Shown here: piece by piece, positions 21,409 to 30,799 of the stretch
How positions within the stretch are numbered: position 1 is the first letter of the stretch
Layout of the letters: each line of letters opens with the position of its first letter
Source: Vibrio algivorus
GTDB lineage: Bacteria; Pseudomonadota; Gammaproteobacteria; Enterobacterales; Vibrionaceae
Length of the DNA: 64,000 nt
NCBI RefSeq assembly: GCF_002218005.2
Contig: NZ_AP018678.1
Span: 62,001 to 126,000, forward strand
Direction: 5' to 3'
Notes under the pieces: model-generated
Seen by the model: the letters and a program-made list of their open reading frames with translations, nothing else
What the model was told of the DNA's origin: nothing
The model's database searches: none
Position numbers and translations under genes: made by a program

Positions 21409-21831
21409 GTGTTTGATATCGGTTTTTGGGAGCTGGTATTAATATCGGTTGTCGCACTTGTTGTTTTAGGGCCAGAGCGTTTACCGGTCGCGATACGTAG
21501 TGTGAGCAAATTTGTTCGCACTGCAAAAACGATGGCGAACAATGTGAAAGATGAATTATCTCAAGAGCTAAAAATACAAGAGCTGCAAGATAATTTACGT
21601 AAGGCTGAAAATATGGGGATGAAAGATTTATCTCCAGAGCTGCAATCTTCTATTGAGGAGTTAAAAAAAGCAGCTCAAGATGTTCAGCGACCTTACGCTA
21701 AAGACTCTGAACCTACCTCTACAACAACGCCTTCCAGCTCGACAGATGAAGATCTACCAGAAGAAAACCGCATCATGAAAGATGAAGGTTCTATCAGTGA
21801 GAATAAAACATCTGCCGACAAAAAAGCTTAA
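21409..21831 (+). CDS. tatB: Twin-arginine translocase subunit TatB
   Basis: TatB works with TatC to recognise twin-arginine signal peptides. The 140-residue protein begins MFDIGFWELVLI, with the characteristic GPERLP turn after the membrane helix. A long amphipathic region and a Ser/Thr-rich acidic tail follow. Translation starts at GTG, 3 nt after tatA, which suggests coupling. Confidence 0.96.
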   Translation: MFDIGFWELVLISVVALVVLGPERLPVAIRSVSKFVRTAKTMANNVKDELSQELKIQELQDNLRKAENMGMKDLSPELQSSIEELKKAAQDVQRPYAKDSEPTSTTTPSSSTDEDLPEENRIMKDEGSISENKTSADKKA

Positions 21832-21897
21832 CTCCCTGTTTTTCTTTGCGACTCACTGGTTATTTCCAGTGAGTTAGCGTGTTATCAAGAGGTTCAC

Positions 21898-22671
21898 ATG
21901 TCCACTCAAGAACAAACTCAGCCATTAATTACCCACCTAATAGAGCTGAGAAACCGAATCTTAAAAGCGATTGCATCTGTTTTAGTGGTCTTTGTTTGTC
22001 TGGTTTGGTTCTCTAGCAATATCTATGAATTTGTTTCCGCGCCATTAATCGATCGCTTGCCTGAAGGTGCAAGTATGATTGCAACCGACGTTGCTTCGCC
22101 ATTTTTCACACCACTTAAACTTACGTTAGTGGCCTCAGTATTCGTTGCCGTACCTTTGGTGCTTTATCAAATATGGGCGTTTGTTGCGCCTGGTTTGTAT
22201 AAGCACGAGCGTCGTTTGATCGCACCATTACTATTTTCTAGTTCTTTGCTGTTCTATGCAGGTGTTGCATTTGCTTACTTTGTGGTGTTCCCACTGATTT
22301 TTGGTTTTTTTACTGCGATTTCATTGGGTGGCGTTGAGTTTGCTACTGATATATCTAGCTATTTAGATTTTGTTCTTTCGTTATTTATGGCATTTGGTAT
22401 TGCTTTTGAAGTTCCTGTTGCGATTATTTTGTTGTGTTGGACTGGGGCGACCGATGCAAAATCTTTGGCTCAAAAAAGGCCGTATATTATCGTAGTCGCT
22501 TTTGTAGTTGGGATGCTATTAACGCCACCGGATATGGTATCGCAAACATTACTCGCGATACCTATGTGTATTTTGTTTGAGATCGGTTTGTTCTTCTCGC
22601 GCTTCTATACCAAGCGAGGAGACTCTAAAGAAGATCAAGATGATAGCAATGAAGAAGAAATGGGATCCTAA
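21898..22671 (+). CDS. tatC: Twin-arginine translocase subunit TatC
   Basis: TatC is the six-helix core and signal-peptide receptor of the Tat system. The 257-residue protein contains the N-terminal HLIELRNRI motif, FxxPL-type loops and the conserved periplasmic FVAPGLYKHER segment. The C-terminal tail is strongly acidic (EDQDDSNEEE). It ends the ubi-tat cluster and is followed by a terminator. Confidence 0.97.
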   Translation: MSTQEQTQPLITHLIELRNRILKAIASVLVVFVCLVWFSSNIYEFVSAPLIDRLPEGASMIATDVASPFFTPLKLTLVASVFVAVPLVLYQIWAFVAPGLYKHERRLIAPLLFSSSLLFYAGVAFAYFVVFPLIFGFFTAISLGGVEFATDISSYLDFVLSLFMAFGIAFEVPVAIILLCWTGATDAKSLAQKRPYIIVVAFVVGMLLTPPDMVSQTLLAIPMCILFEIGLFFSRFYTKRGDSKEDQDDSNEEEMGS

Positions 22672-22694
22672 ATATTCTCGCTAAATTAGAGAAG

Positions 22695-22720
22695 CGCAGC
22701 CAAAAGTGGCTGCGTTTTTT
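22695..22720 (+). terminator. Terminator after tatC
   Basis: CGCAGCCA pairs with TGGCTGCG across a 4-nt loop, followed by six T residues. Confidence 0.92.
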
Positions 22721-22722
22721 AT

Positions 22723-22738
22723 GGTTTCATGTGAAACA
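22723..22738. other. Possible parS site 4 (two deviations)
   Basis: GGTTTCATGTGAAACA differs from the perfect palindrome in the first base and at the central C (CATGTG instead of CACGTG). It may be a weak ParB site. It lies between the tatC terminator and the end of tatD. Confidence 0.5.
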
Positions 22739-22765
22739 TTATCGCATCAATTGATGATTCGACTT

Positions 22766-23530
22766 CTATTTTAATTGGAATAAGGCTTCCGTATTATGAT
22801 CGGTAATCTCACACACTTGTGAGAGCGGCATCTCTTTCAAGTCTGCAATACGTTGCGCCACTAACTGCATAAACGACGGTTCATTTCGCTTACCACGATG
22901 CGGGGTTGGCGCTAAATAAGGGCAGTCTGTTTCCAAAAGAAGGTAATCAAGATTAAGCTCAGGTATTACTTTATCCATGCCTCCATTTTTGAAAGTAGAC
23001 ACCCCACCAATACCTAAGTGGAAACCGAGGTCGTTAATCGCGTTTGCCTGTTCGATTGAACCACCAAAGCAGTGAAAGACGCCAGATAATGTGCCATCTT
23101 GTTCTTGAGATAAGATACTCAGGGTTTGGTCGATGGAATCTCGAGTATGGATCACGACTGGTAATTTTAATTCTTTAGCCCATTTTAGCTGTTCTTGAAA
23201 GGCAAATTCTTGCTCAGCTTGAAAGGTTTTATCCCAATATAAATCAATACCAATTTCACCTACCGCAATAAACTTATGCTTATCAAACCATGCTTTAATG
23301 GTCGCTAAATCTTGTTCAATATTGGCACTTACGTAACAAGGGTGTAAACCCATCATTGAATGACAAATGTCAGGGTAAGTGGCTTCCGTTGAAAGCATTG
23401 GTTCAATGGAATTCAAATCAATATTTGGCAATAAGATTTTTTTAATTCCAATATCTTTAGCGCGTTGAACGACTTCATCACGGTCTTGATCAAATTCTTC
23501 GGCATAAATGTGCGCATGGCTATCTATCAT
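22766..23530 (-). CDS. tatD: TatD-family metal-dependent nuclease
   Basis: The 254-residue TIM-barrel hydrolase of the TatD DNase family carries the metal ligands in order: His5 and His7 (SHAHIY), Glu in VGEIGIDLYW, His in VIHTR, His in HCFGG and Asp in LETDCPYLAP. Family members have DNase activity linked to DNA repair or turnover. It is convergent with tatC. Paralogues YcfH and YjjV share these motifs, so the symbol rests on motif and tat neighbourhood. Confidence 0.85.
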   Translation of the reverse strand: MIDSHAHIYAEEFDQDRDEVVQRAKDIGIKKILLPNIDLNSIEPMLSTEATYPDICHSMMGLHPCYVSANIEQDLATIKAWFDKHKFIAVGEIGIDLYWDKTFQAEQEFAFQEQLKWAKELKLPVVIHTRDSIDQTLSILSQEQDGTLSGVFHCFGGSIEQANAINDLGFHLGIGGVSTFKNGGMDKVIPELNLDYLLLETDCPYLAPTPHRGKRNEPSFMQLVAQRIADLKEMPLSQVCEITDHNTEALFQLK

Positions 23531-23701
23531 AAAAAACTCATCGTTGGAGAATACTCATCCAGTATAAATGACTCGGTAGCTAAGATCATATCCGATTATG
23601 AATTCATGAGAGATTGAGTGATTCTTTGCTTTAATGGCATGACGAGGGTGATATGATGGGGAGAGTGAAAGTTATAAAACCTATCAGTAAGGAGAGTAAA
23701 G

Positions 23702-24739
23702 GTGTCAGTATCTATTCAAGGTCAATTCCCTGGTCGTCGTTTACGTCGTATCCGTAAGCACGATTTCAGTCGTCGTTTAGTCGCTGAGAATAAAGTATCA
23801 GTTAATGACCTGATCTATCCGATGTTTGTATTGATGGGGAAAAACCGTCGAGAACCGGTAGAATCTATGCCTGGTGTTGAACGTCTATCAATTGATTTAT
23901 TATTGGAAGAAGCCGACTACCTTGCCAAATTAGGTGTGCCAGCGATAGCACTATTTCCTGTAGTGAATCAGGATGCGAAGTCATTATGTGCAACTGAAGC
24001 TCATAACCCTGAAGGTTTAGTGCAACGTGCGGTGCGCGCATTAAAAGAGCATGTGCCGGATATTGGTGTGATCACTGATGTTGCGCTCGACCCATATACT
24101 ACTCATGGTCAAGATGGCATCATCGATAAAGATGGTTATGTGCTTAATGAAGAAACCACAGATGTTTTGGTTAAGCAGGCATTATCGCACGCGGAAGCGG
24201 GAGCGGATGTTGTTGCACCATCGGATATGATGGATGGACGTATTGGTAAAATTCGTGAAGCGCTAGAAAAAGCCGGTCATATTCATACACAAATTATGGC
24301 GTATTCTGCCAAGTATGCTTCTAATTATTATGGCCCGTTTCGTGATGCAGTCGGCTCAAGCAGTAACTTGAAAGGAGCGGATAAGAAAAACTACCAGATG
24401 GACCCTGCTAATTGTGACGAAGCGCTACATGAAGTGGCGATGGATATTAATGAAGGTGCCGACATGGTGATGGTGAAACCTGGCATGCCATATTTGGATG
24501 TGGTTCGCCGAGTAAAAACCGAGCTTCAAGTACCAACGTTTGCTTATCAGGTATCAGGTGAGTATGCGATGCACAAAGCAGCGATTCAAAATGGTTGGTT
24601 AAAAGAAAAAGAAACCGTGATGGAATCGTTACTTTGCTTTAAACGCGCTGGCGCCGATGGTATTTTGACTTACTTTGCTAAAGATGTCGCAGAGTGGTTA
24701 GCTCAGGATAATATTTCTGCAGATCAAGTAGAAGACTAG
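23702..24739 (+). CDS. hemB: Delta-aminolevulinic acid dehydratase HemB
   Basis: HemB condenses two 5-aminolevulinate molecules to porphobilinogen in haem synthesis. In this 345-residue protein the two active-site lysines are Lys204 (YSAKYAS) and the Schiff-base Lys259 (MVKPGMPYLD). The metal loop reads DVALDPYTTHGQDG, with aspartates where zinc enzymes have cysteines, pointing to the magnesium-dependent class. Start is GTG 23702, 6 nt after AAGGAG. Confidence 0.96.
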   Translation: MSVSIQGQFPGRRLRRIRKHDFSRRLVAENKVSVNDLIYPMFVLMGKNRREPVESMPGVERLSIDLLLEEADYLAKLGVPAIALFPVVNQDAKSLCATEAHNPEGLVQRAVRALKEHVPDIGVITDVALDPYTTHGQDGIIDKDGYVLNEETTDVLVKQALSHAEAGADVVAPSDMMDGRIGKIREALEKAGHIHTQIMAYSAKYASNYYGPFRDAVGSSSNLKGADKKNYQMDPANCDEALHEVAMDINEGADMVMVKPGMPYLDVVRRVKTELQVPTFAYQVSGEYAMHKAAIQNGWLKEKETVMESLLCFKRAGADGILTYFAKDVAEWLAQDNISADQVED

Positions 24740-24770
24740 CCTTGGTATTGAGCGTTAACATTAAATAAAA

Positions 24771-24802
24771 AATAGGAGCCTGAAATAGGCTCCTATTTTT
24801 TA
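24771..24802. terminator. Bidirectional terminator between hemB and gppA
   Basis: AATAGGAGCC pairs with GGCTCCTATT around a 7-nt loop. A-rich and T-rich flanks let it act in both directions for the convergent genes. Confidence 0.9.
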
Positions 24803-24827
24803 TCGAAAGAATTTTTTGTATCGGTTA

Positions 24828-26321
24828 TTACAAATCAGTTATGGTTAACGGCCAGCCAATATCAGTTTGACGATTAGCTTCAATTTCTAGTTCAGCTTGA
24901 GTTAATGGGTTGTCTTTTAACCAGGTACTGTCCATTGCTAGAGTTAAATTATCACCTTGAGCGGTGAGTAAAAATTTAGGTTGAATTTGAGTATTTCTAC
25001 GGTGTGTAAGTAAAACAGATAGGCGTAGTAATCGTAGTAAGCGCTTACTACTTTGCCCTGATAGCGCGTGTTGTTCTGGTAGCGATGATAGAGAATCACG
25101 ATAGCGTCTTACTAGTTCAGCAAGAAAGTGTTTTTGTGCACGAGTAAAACCAGGTAGATCTAAGTTTTGTAATAGGTAGGCACCGTGTTCACCGCCTTTT
25201 TTGAAATCAATACTCAAACCGATTTCATGCAACTCCGCAGCTGAATGTAATAAAAATTCCGCTTGAGATTCTGAAATCCACTGCTGGTGACCACATTGCT
25301 GTAATAATTGCATTGCGACATTCGCCACCTGAATGCCATATTGAACATCAACTTGATAGCGCTGCTGCACACTGGAAATAGTGCGTTGGCGAATATTAGA
25401 TTGGCGCATTTCACCGATCATTTCATAAGCTAAGCCTTCGCGTAATGCACCGCCTGCTAATGTCATCGATTCAATATTTAAGCTTTCAAATATTGCAATT
25501 AAGATCGATAAGCCACTAGGGAAAACTAAAGCGCGCTCTAGTGTTAAGCCATCAATCTCTAGCTCTTCTAAATGAGAAGCCATCATGGCTTGCTTCTGTA
25601 GTCGTTTTAATTTAGCTAAGGTAATGATCTCATCCATACCTTGGGCCAACATGATCTCTTGCAATGCCTGAACGGTACCACTAGCACCAACACAGACATC
25701 CCAACCAAGGGTTGTATATTTCTGTAAAATTGGTTCTAGGGTCGACTTTGCAGCCAAAATAGCTTGTTCAAAATTTTGTTGAGTTAATTGACGATCATGG
25801 AAGTAGTGATCAAGCCAGGTAACGCAACCCATAGGTAGGCTAACTAAAGCTTTTGCATCAAATTCTCGCCCGATAATTAGCTCAGTACTTGCTCCACCAA
25901 TATCGACCACCAAACGATGACCTAGACCACCAGAAGTATGAGCAACGCCTTTATAAATAGTTGCCGCTTCTTCTTCACCAGAGATGATTTCGATATGGTG
26001 GCCTAGAATTTGGTTGGCTTTTTTGACAAACACATCAACATTGGTTGCAGAGCGGAGGGCTGCAGTACCCACGATACGAATGTTATCGGTTGGAATATCT
26101 TGCAGACGCTCAGCAAATAAGCTTAAACAGTCCCATCCTCGTTGCATGGCTTCTTGGCTTAATTGATTATTTTGATCTAATCCATTGGCCAAGCGAACCT
26201 TACGTTTGATTTTTGCCATGGTTTGAACGCTGCCATCAATGTGGCGAACGACTAACATATGGAAGCTATTAGATCCCAAATCAATGACAGCATATAAAGG
26301 GGATGAAACTGCATTACTCAT
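24828..26321 (-). CDS. gppA: Guanosine-5'-triphosphate,3'-diphosphate pyrophosphatase / exopolyphosphatase
   Basis: This Ppx/GppA-family phosphatase, 497 residues, converts pppGpp to ppGpp or degrades polyphosphate. The ASKHA-fold motifs are clear: AVIDLGSNSFHMLV near the N-terminus, GEEEAATIYKGV, DIGGASTELI and GASGTVQAL. A C-terminal HD-like helical domain follows. It starts 14 nt after rhlB on the same strand, the same rhlB-gppA order as in E. coli. That favours GppA over Ppx, which is usually next to ppk. Confidence 0.9.
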   Translation of the reverse strand: MSNAVSSPLYAVIDLGSNSFHMLVVRHIDGSVQTMAKIKRKVRLANGLDQNNQLSQEAMQRGWDCLSLFAERLQDIPTDNIRIVGTAALRSATNVDVFVKKANQILGHHIEIISGEEEAATIYKGVAHTSGGLGHRLVVDIGGASTELIIGREFDAKALVSLPMGCVTWLDHYFHDRQLTQQNFEQAILAAKSTLEPILQKYTTLGWDVCVGASGTVQALQEIMLAQGMDEIITLAKLKRLQKQAMMASHLEELEIDGLTLERALVFPSGLSILIAIFESLNIESMTLAGGALREGLAYEMIGEMRQSNIRQRTISSVQQRYQVDVQYGIQVANVAMQLLQQCGHQQWISESQAEFLLHSAAELHEIGLSIDFKKGGEHGAYLLQNLDLPGFTRAQKHFLAELVRRYRDSLSSLPEQHALSGQSSKRLLRLLRLSVLLTHRRNTQIQPKFLLTAQGDNLTLAMDSTWLKDNPLTQAELEIEANRQTDIGWPLTITDL

Positions 26322-26335
26322 AAACCAATTATACC

Positions 26336-27649
26336 TTAGCTAGGGTTACGTGGTTGGCGCGGGCGACGAGTATTATTGCGCGAACCATTATTACGATTTG
26401 AATTACGAGAGCCACCGGTATTGGTTCTACGGTTGGTTTGCGGACGGCGCTGCAAACGTATTGGTGGCGGTAAATCGGTTAATAGTGCTTCTGCGTCGTA
26501 TTCCGACATAGGAATTGTGTGTTCAATGTATTCTTCAATTCCTGGTAGGTTTACCGCATATTGCTCACAAGCAAAGCTGATTGACTTGCCGCTTGCGCCT
26601 GCACGACCAGTACGACCGATACGGTGTACATAATCTTCACAATCATCAGGTAGATCAAAGTTATACACGTGAGTCACGGCTGGAATATGTAAACCACGAG
26701 CAGCAACATCGGTTGCAACTAGGAAATCGACGTCACCGCGAGTAAATTCTTCTAGGATGCGTTCACGTTTTTTCTGAGGCACATCACCGGTTAATAAGCC
26801 TACACGATGTCCATCTGCCGCTAAGCTACCCCAAACGGCTTCACATTTATGCTTAGTGTTGGCAAAAATAATTGCACGTTCTGGCCAATCTTCTTCGATA
26901 AGAGTCTGTAGCAGCGCCATTTTATGTTCGTTTGAAGGGTAGAATAGTTCTTCTTCAATACGATGGCCGGTTTTTTGTTCGGCTTCGACGACGACATGTT
27001 CAGGGTTGTGCATATGTTCAAATGCCAACTCTTGTACTCGGTAAGATAGCGTGGCAGAAAATAACATGTTGAGACGATCGCTTGGTTCCGGCATGCGACG
27101 GAATAAGAAGCGAATATCTTTAATAAAGCCTAAATCGAACATACGATCGGCTTCATCTAGTACGACAGCTTGAATACTGTTTAAACTGAAGACTTTTTGC
27201 TTATAGAAATCAATGATTCGGCCACAAGTACCGATCAAAATATCGACGCCATCTTGTAATTTAGCGTGCTGCTTCTCGTAGCTTTCACCACCGTAAGCTA
27301 AGCCTGCTTTTAGGCCTGTACTGGCAATTAAACCTTCAGCATCGTTATAGATTTGGATCGCTAGCTCACGTGTCGGAGCCATAATAATCGCTCTAGGGTG
27401 TGATTTGGCACGTCCTTCTGGTTCGGCTGTTTTGAGCAAATGATTAAAAGTAGCAGTAAGAAACGCGAGCGTTTTACCTGTACCCGTTTGGGCTTGGCCT
27501 GCAATGTCTTGGCCGGTGAGCAGTACCGGCAACGCCAAGGCTTGGATAGGGGTACAGTATTCGAACCCTTTTTTCTCCAATCCTTCAATGACTTGTGGTA
27601 ATAAATCCAAGTCGGCGAATTTTTGCTCTGTGATGTGTGTCTTTTTCAT
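26336..27649 (-). CDS. rhlB: ATP-dependent RNA helicase RhlB
   Basis: RhlB is the DEAD-box helicase of the RNA degradosome. The 437-residue protein has the Q motif near residue 35, Walker A AQTGTGKT at 53-60, DEAD in VLDEADRMFDLG, SAT in LFSATLS and HRIGRTGRAG. The C-terminal 45 residues are rich in Arg, Asn and Gly, a likely RNA-binding tail. It is transcribed with gppA and divergent from trxA, as in E. coli. Confidence 0.96.
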   Translation of the reverse strand: MKKTHITEQKFADLDLLPQVIEGLEKKGFEYCTPIQALALPVLLTGQDIAGQAQTGTGKTLAFLTATFNHLLKTAEPEGRAKSHPRAIIMAPTRELAIQIYNDAEGLIASTGLKAGLAYGGESYEKQHAKLQDGVDILIGTCGRIIDFYKQKVFSLNSIQAVVLDEADRMFDLGFIKDIRFLFRRMPEPSDRLNMLFSATLSYRVQELAFEHMHNPEHVVVEAEQKTGHRIEEELFYPSNEHKMALLQTLIEEDWPERAIIFANTKHKCEAVWGSLAADGHRVGLLTGDVPQKKRERILEEFTRGDVDFLVATDVAARGLHIPAVTHVYNFDLPDDCEDYVHRIGRTGRAGASGKSISFACEQYAVNLPGIEEYIEHTIPMSEYDAEALLTDLPPPIRLQRRPQTNRRTNTGGSRNSNRNNGSRNNTRRPRQPRNPS

Positions 27650-27762
27650 TGCTATAGAATATCAGCTTAAGCTTGCAATACGAAAGTAAATCCATTCAAA
27701 TAGGGAATCTAATTGCTGGTTATCATCCAACCAGAGCATAAAAATATATATTGGAGTGGAAG

Positions 27763-28089
27763 ATGAGTGACAAGATTATGCAGCTTTCTGATGAAGGTTT
27801 CGAAAATGATGTAATCAAAGCTGCTGGTCCAGTTCTAGTAGATTTCTGGGCAGAATGGTGTGGTCCTTGTAAAATGATCGCCCCAATTCTTGATGAAATT
27901 GCTGATGAATATGAAGGCAAGCTCACAATTGGTAAATTGAACATTGATCAAAACTCTGGCACACCACCAAAGTTTGGTATCCGCGGTATTCCAACATTAC
28001 TTCTTTTTAAAGATGGTGGTGTTGCTGCAACGAAAGTTGGCGCATTATCAAAGACTCAATTGAAAGAGTTTTTAGATGCGAATCTATAA
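27763..28089 (+). CDS. trxA: Thioredoxin 1
   Basis: TrxA is the general cytoplasmic dithiol reductant. The 108-residue protein has the active site WCGPC at residues 32-36. The start is ATG 27763 with GGAGTGGA just upstream. A TTG at 27751 in the same frame would add only four residues and bury the ribosome-binding site. Confidence 0.98.
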   Translation: MSDKIMQLSDEGFENDVIKAAGPVLVDFWAEWCGPCKMIAPILDEIADEYEGKLTIGKLNIDQNSGTPPKFGIRGIPTLLLFKDGGVAATKVGALSKTQLKEFLDANL

Positions 28090-28111
28090 GCACCTATAAA
28101 ATGATAAACTC

Positions 28112-28144
28112 AACCGCATATAAATAGCTTATATGCGGTTTTGT
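28112..28144 (+). terminator. Terminator after trxA
   Basis: AACCGCATATA pairs with TATATGCGGTT around a 7-nt loop and is followed by TTTTG. The region from here to 28296 is the rho leader. It has no ORF and, by analogy with E. coli, probably carries the autogenous rho attenuator. Confidence 0.82.
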
Positions 28145-28296
28145 CATTTTATAAAGCTAGACTAGTCTTTACTTTAGTGATAATTTATCGCACGTTAAAT
28201 ACACAAATGTTCATTTCTTGGCCGTTCCTATAGGTCAAACATATCTTATTAAACAACCAACAGAATCCTATTTTGACAAAAAAAGCATCCACCACT

Positions 28297-29556
28297 ATGA
28301 ACCTAACAGAACTGAAAAACAGACCTGTATCTGAGCTTGTTGCGCTTGGTGAAAGCCTAGGTTTGGAAAACTTAGCCCGTTTACGAAAGCAAGACATCAT
28401 TTTTTCCATCCTTAAAGCGCATGCCAAAGGTGGTGAAGATATTTTTGGCGATGGGGTCTTAGAGATTTTACAAGACGGTTTTGGCTTCCTACGTTCGTCA
28501 GACAGCTCATATTTAGCCGGTCCTGATGATATTTATGTTTCTCCAAGTCAAATTCGTCGTTTTAACTTACGTACTGGTGACTCAGTAGCAGGAAAGATTC
28601 GACCACCAAAAGATGGTGAACGTTACTTTGCTCTCCTTAAAGTCAACACCGTTAACCATGATCGCCCTGATAACGCCCGCAACAAAATCCTTTTCGAAAA
28701 CTTAACCCCTCTACATGCGAATGAACGTATGGTGATGGAGCGCGGTAATGGTTCAACAGAAGATATTACTGCTCGTGTTTTAGATTTAGCTTCTCCTATC
28801 GGTAAAGGTCAACGTGGTCTGATTGTTGCTCCGCCAAAAGCGGGTAAGACAATGCTTTTGCAAAATATTGCACAAAGTATTGCTCACAATCACCCTGAGT
28901 GTGAGTTGATGGTATTACTTATCGATGAGCGCCCTGAAGAAGTAACAGAAATGCAACGCCTAGTAAAAGGTGAAGTGATTGCTTCGACTTTTGATGAACC
29001 AGCATCTCGTCACGTTCAAGTAGCTGAAATGGTGATTGAAAAAGCGAAGCGTCTGGTTGAGCATAAAAAAGACGTTATTATTCTGCTTGATTCGATTACT
29101 CGTCTAGCACGTGCTTATAATACGGTCGTGCCTTCATCAGGTAAAATCCTGACGGGTGGTGTAGATGCCAATGCATTGCATCGTCCTAAGCGTTTCTTTG
29201 GTGCGGCGCGTAATGTTGAAGAAGGTGGTAGTTTAACGATCATCGCAACAGCACTAGTGGATACCGGTTCTAAAATGGATGAAGTTATCTACGAAGAATT
29301 TAAAGGCACAGGTAATATGGAATTGCACCTAAATCGCAAAATCGCGGAAAAACGTGTCTTCCCAGCTATCGACTTTAATCGTTCTGGTACTCGTCGTGAG
29401 GAATTGTTGACCAAACCAGATGAACTACAGAAAATGTGGATCCTGCGTAAAATTGTTCACCCTATGAGTGAAACTGATGCAATGGAATTCTTGATTGATA
29501 AATTGGCAATGACCAAAACCAATAATGAATTTTTCGATGCGATGCGCCGTCAGTAA
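28297..29556 (+). CDS. rho: Transcription termination factor Rho
   Basis: Rho is the hexameric RNA-dependent ATPase that ends untranslated transcripts. ATG 28297 gives MNLTELKNRPV and 419 residues, exactly the E. coli length. A TTG at 28273 would extend it by eight residues and is unlikely. Seen in order: the N-terminal helical domain, the cold-shock-like RNA-binding domain (EILQDGFGFLRS), Walker A APPKAGKT (178-185) and the Q/R-loop regions. Gene order trxA-rho is conserved across enterobacteria and vibrios. Confidence 0.98.
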   Translation: MNLTELKNRPVSELVALGESLGLENLARLRKQDIIFSILKAHAKGGEDIFGDGVLEILQDGFGFLRSSDSSYLAGPDDIYVSPSQIRRFNLRTGDSVAGKIRPPKDGERYFALLKVNTVNHDRPDNARNKILFENLTPLHANERMVMERGNGSTEDITARVLDLASPIGKGQRGLIVAPPKAGKTMLLQNIAQSIAHNHPECELMVLLIDERPEEVTEMQRLVKGEVIASTFDEPASRHVQVAEMVIEKAKRLVEHKKDVIILLDSITRLARAYNTVVPSSGKILTGGVDANALHRPKRFFGAARNVEEGGSLTIIATALVDTGSKMDEVIYEEFKGTGNMELHLNRKIAEKRVFPAIDFNRSGTRREELLTKPDELQKMWILRKIVHPMSETDAMEFLIDKLAMTKTNNEFFDAMRRQ

Positions 29557-29590
29557 ATTCTGAGTTTTTCGTTTATCTGCGAATAAAGAC

Positions 29591-29620
29591 AATCACCGCT
29601 CACATTGAGCGGTGATTTTT
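29591..29620 (+). terminator. Terminator after rho
   Basis: AATCACCGCTC pairs with GAGCGGTGATT around a short ACATT loop, followed by a T-run. Confidence 0.92.
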
Positions 29621-29698
29621 ATTGTCTCAAAGGTAATTTACTTGCACCATGTTTGTGAGGCTGCCAATAGCTTCCGTTTTTTGTATTAGGAAGAATAT

Positions 29699-30694
29699 AT
29701 GCGACAAGGACTGTCTGCGATTATTTTTCTGCTGTCTATTGTATTGTTCGGGCCTTTTGTGCAAGCAAACGAAATGACTCAAAGTGAAGTATCTTCGTGG
29801 CTAAGCAACCCTAATACTCAATCTTCAGCAGATCATCTCTATCAATTAGCTTTGCAAGACAAAGTTCCCGAAATCCAAATGCTATTGGATGAAATGTCTA
29901 TGCCTAGGCAAGAAGTGGTGCGCTATCTCTTTCTAAAAAAAGTAGAGAGAACACGATTGGTACTTAGTCCTCGCTTGGCCATTTTTATTCAATTACACCA
30001 AACTCGTCAGCCTCACTACCAATATTCAGAATCTGGTGAAGGTTATAGTGTGACTCTTTCTGCTTTTAATACTTCATTGGTAGCTAATCGTTTAATCAGT
30101 CATTGGAAGCAAGATCAAACTACGCTCGATTTCATTATTGAGGCTGAAAATAACCAATTGTTACTTTCTAGTTGGTTGCAAGGTGACGATTATCAAGTGA
30201 AAAAAAAAGAAGCACTATTTGTTGCCGAAGCCGATAGTCTTTCTCCTCAAGCTTTGCAGTTTCTATCTAATCAATTGGTTGGTAATAGTCTGAAGTGGCT
30301 ACCCACAACACCGATTGTTATAAAGTTGGCTCAATTAACGAAGGATGAACGACTTTATAATTTACTTTGGAAAATGAAAGGCGATGATCATAGCTTGAAG
30401 GAAATTCAACGCTTAGCCCAGAAAGCGGATCAATTTTCATTGCAACAAGTTATGAATGCTACGCAAAACCCGGTAATAAAACCCATCGCGTTAAAGCAAT
30501 TAACAAGCATCAAGCCAATGTCTGAAAGTGTGCAAACTTTTCTTATCGAACGACTAAATCATTCCGGTGATGGTTTATTGGTGGCACAAACTTTATCTGA
30601 AAGTGAGCACTATGATTGGTTGATCTCGTTGCTTGAATCTGGGCAAGTGAGTCAATCACAAGCATTACTTAAATCAATCGCTGCGATAAAATAG
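29699..30694 (+). CDS. Uncharacterised exported protein
   Basis: The 331-residue protein has a clear Sec signal peptide (about residues 1-24, cleavage likely after VQA before NEM), so the mature part should be periplasmic. The rest is rich in leucine and glutamine and reads as many short helices, with hints of HEAT- or TPR-like repeats (DERLYNLLWKMKGDD, NPVIKPIALKQL). No catalytic motif is visible and I do not recognise the family. The start follows AGGAAGA by 5 nt. It is monocistronic between rho and ubiD. Confidence 0.8.
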   Translation: MRQGLSAIIFLLSIVLFGPFVQANEMTQSEVSSWLSNPNTQSSADHLYQLALQDKVPEIQMLLDEMSMPRQEVVRYLFLKKVERTRLVLSPRLAIFIQLHQTRQPHYQYSESGEGYSVTLSAFNTSLVANRLISHWKQDQTTLDFIIEAENNQLLLSSWLQGDDYQVKKKEALFVAEADSLSPQALQFLSNQLVGNSLKWLPTTPIVIKLAQLTKDERLYNLLWKMKGDDHSLKEIQRLAQKADQFSLQQVMNATQNPVIKPIALKQLTSIKPMSESVQTFLIERLNHSGDGLLVAQTLSESEHYDWLISLLESGQVSQSQALLKSIAAIK

Positions 30695-30799
30695 TCATAA
30701 ATTTAATGATAATGATTGTGATTTTACTTTGAGAGCTCATGCATATTGTCTTTGTTGTGTATATAATGTCCGCCATCGCATGCAGCCAGTGGAAAGGTT

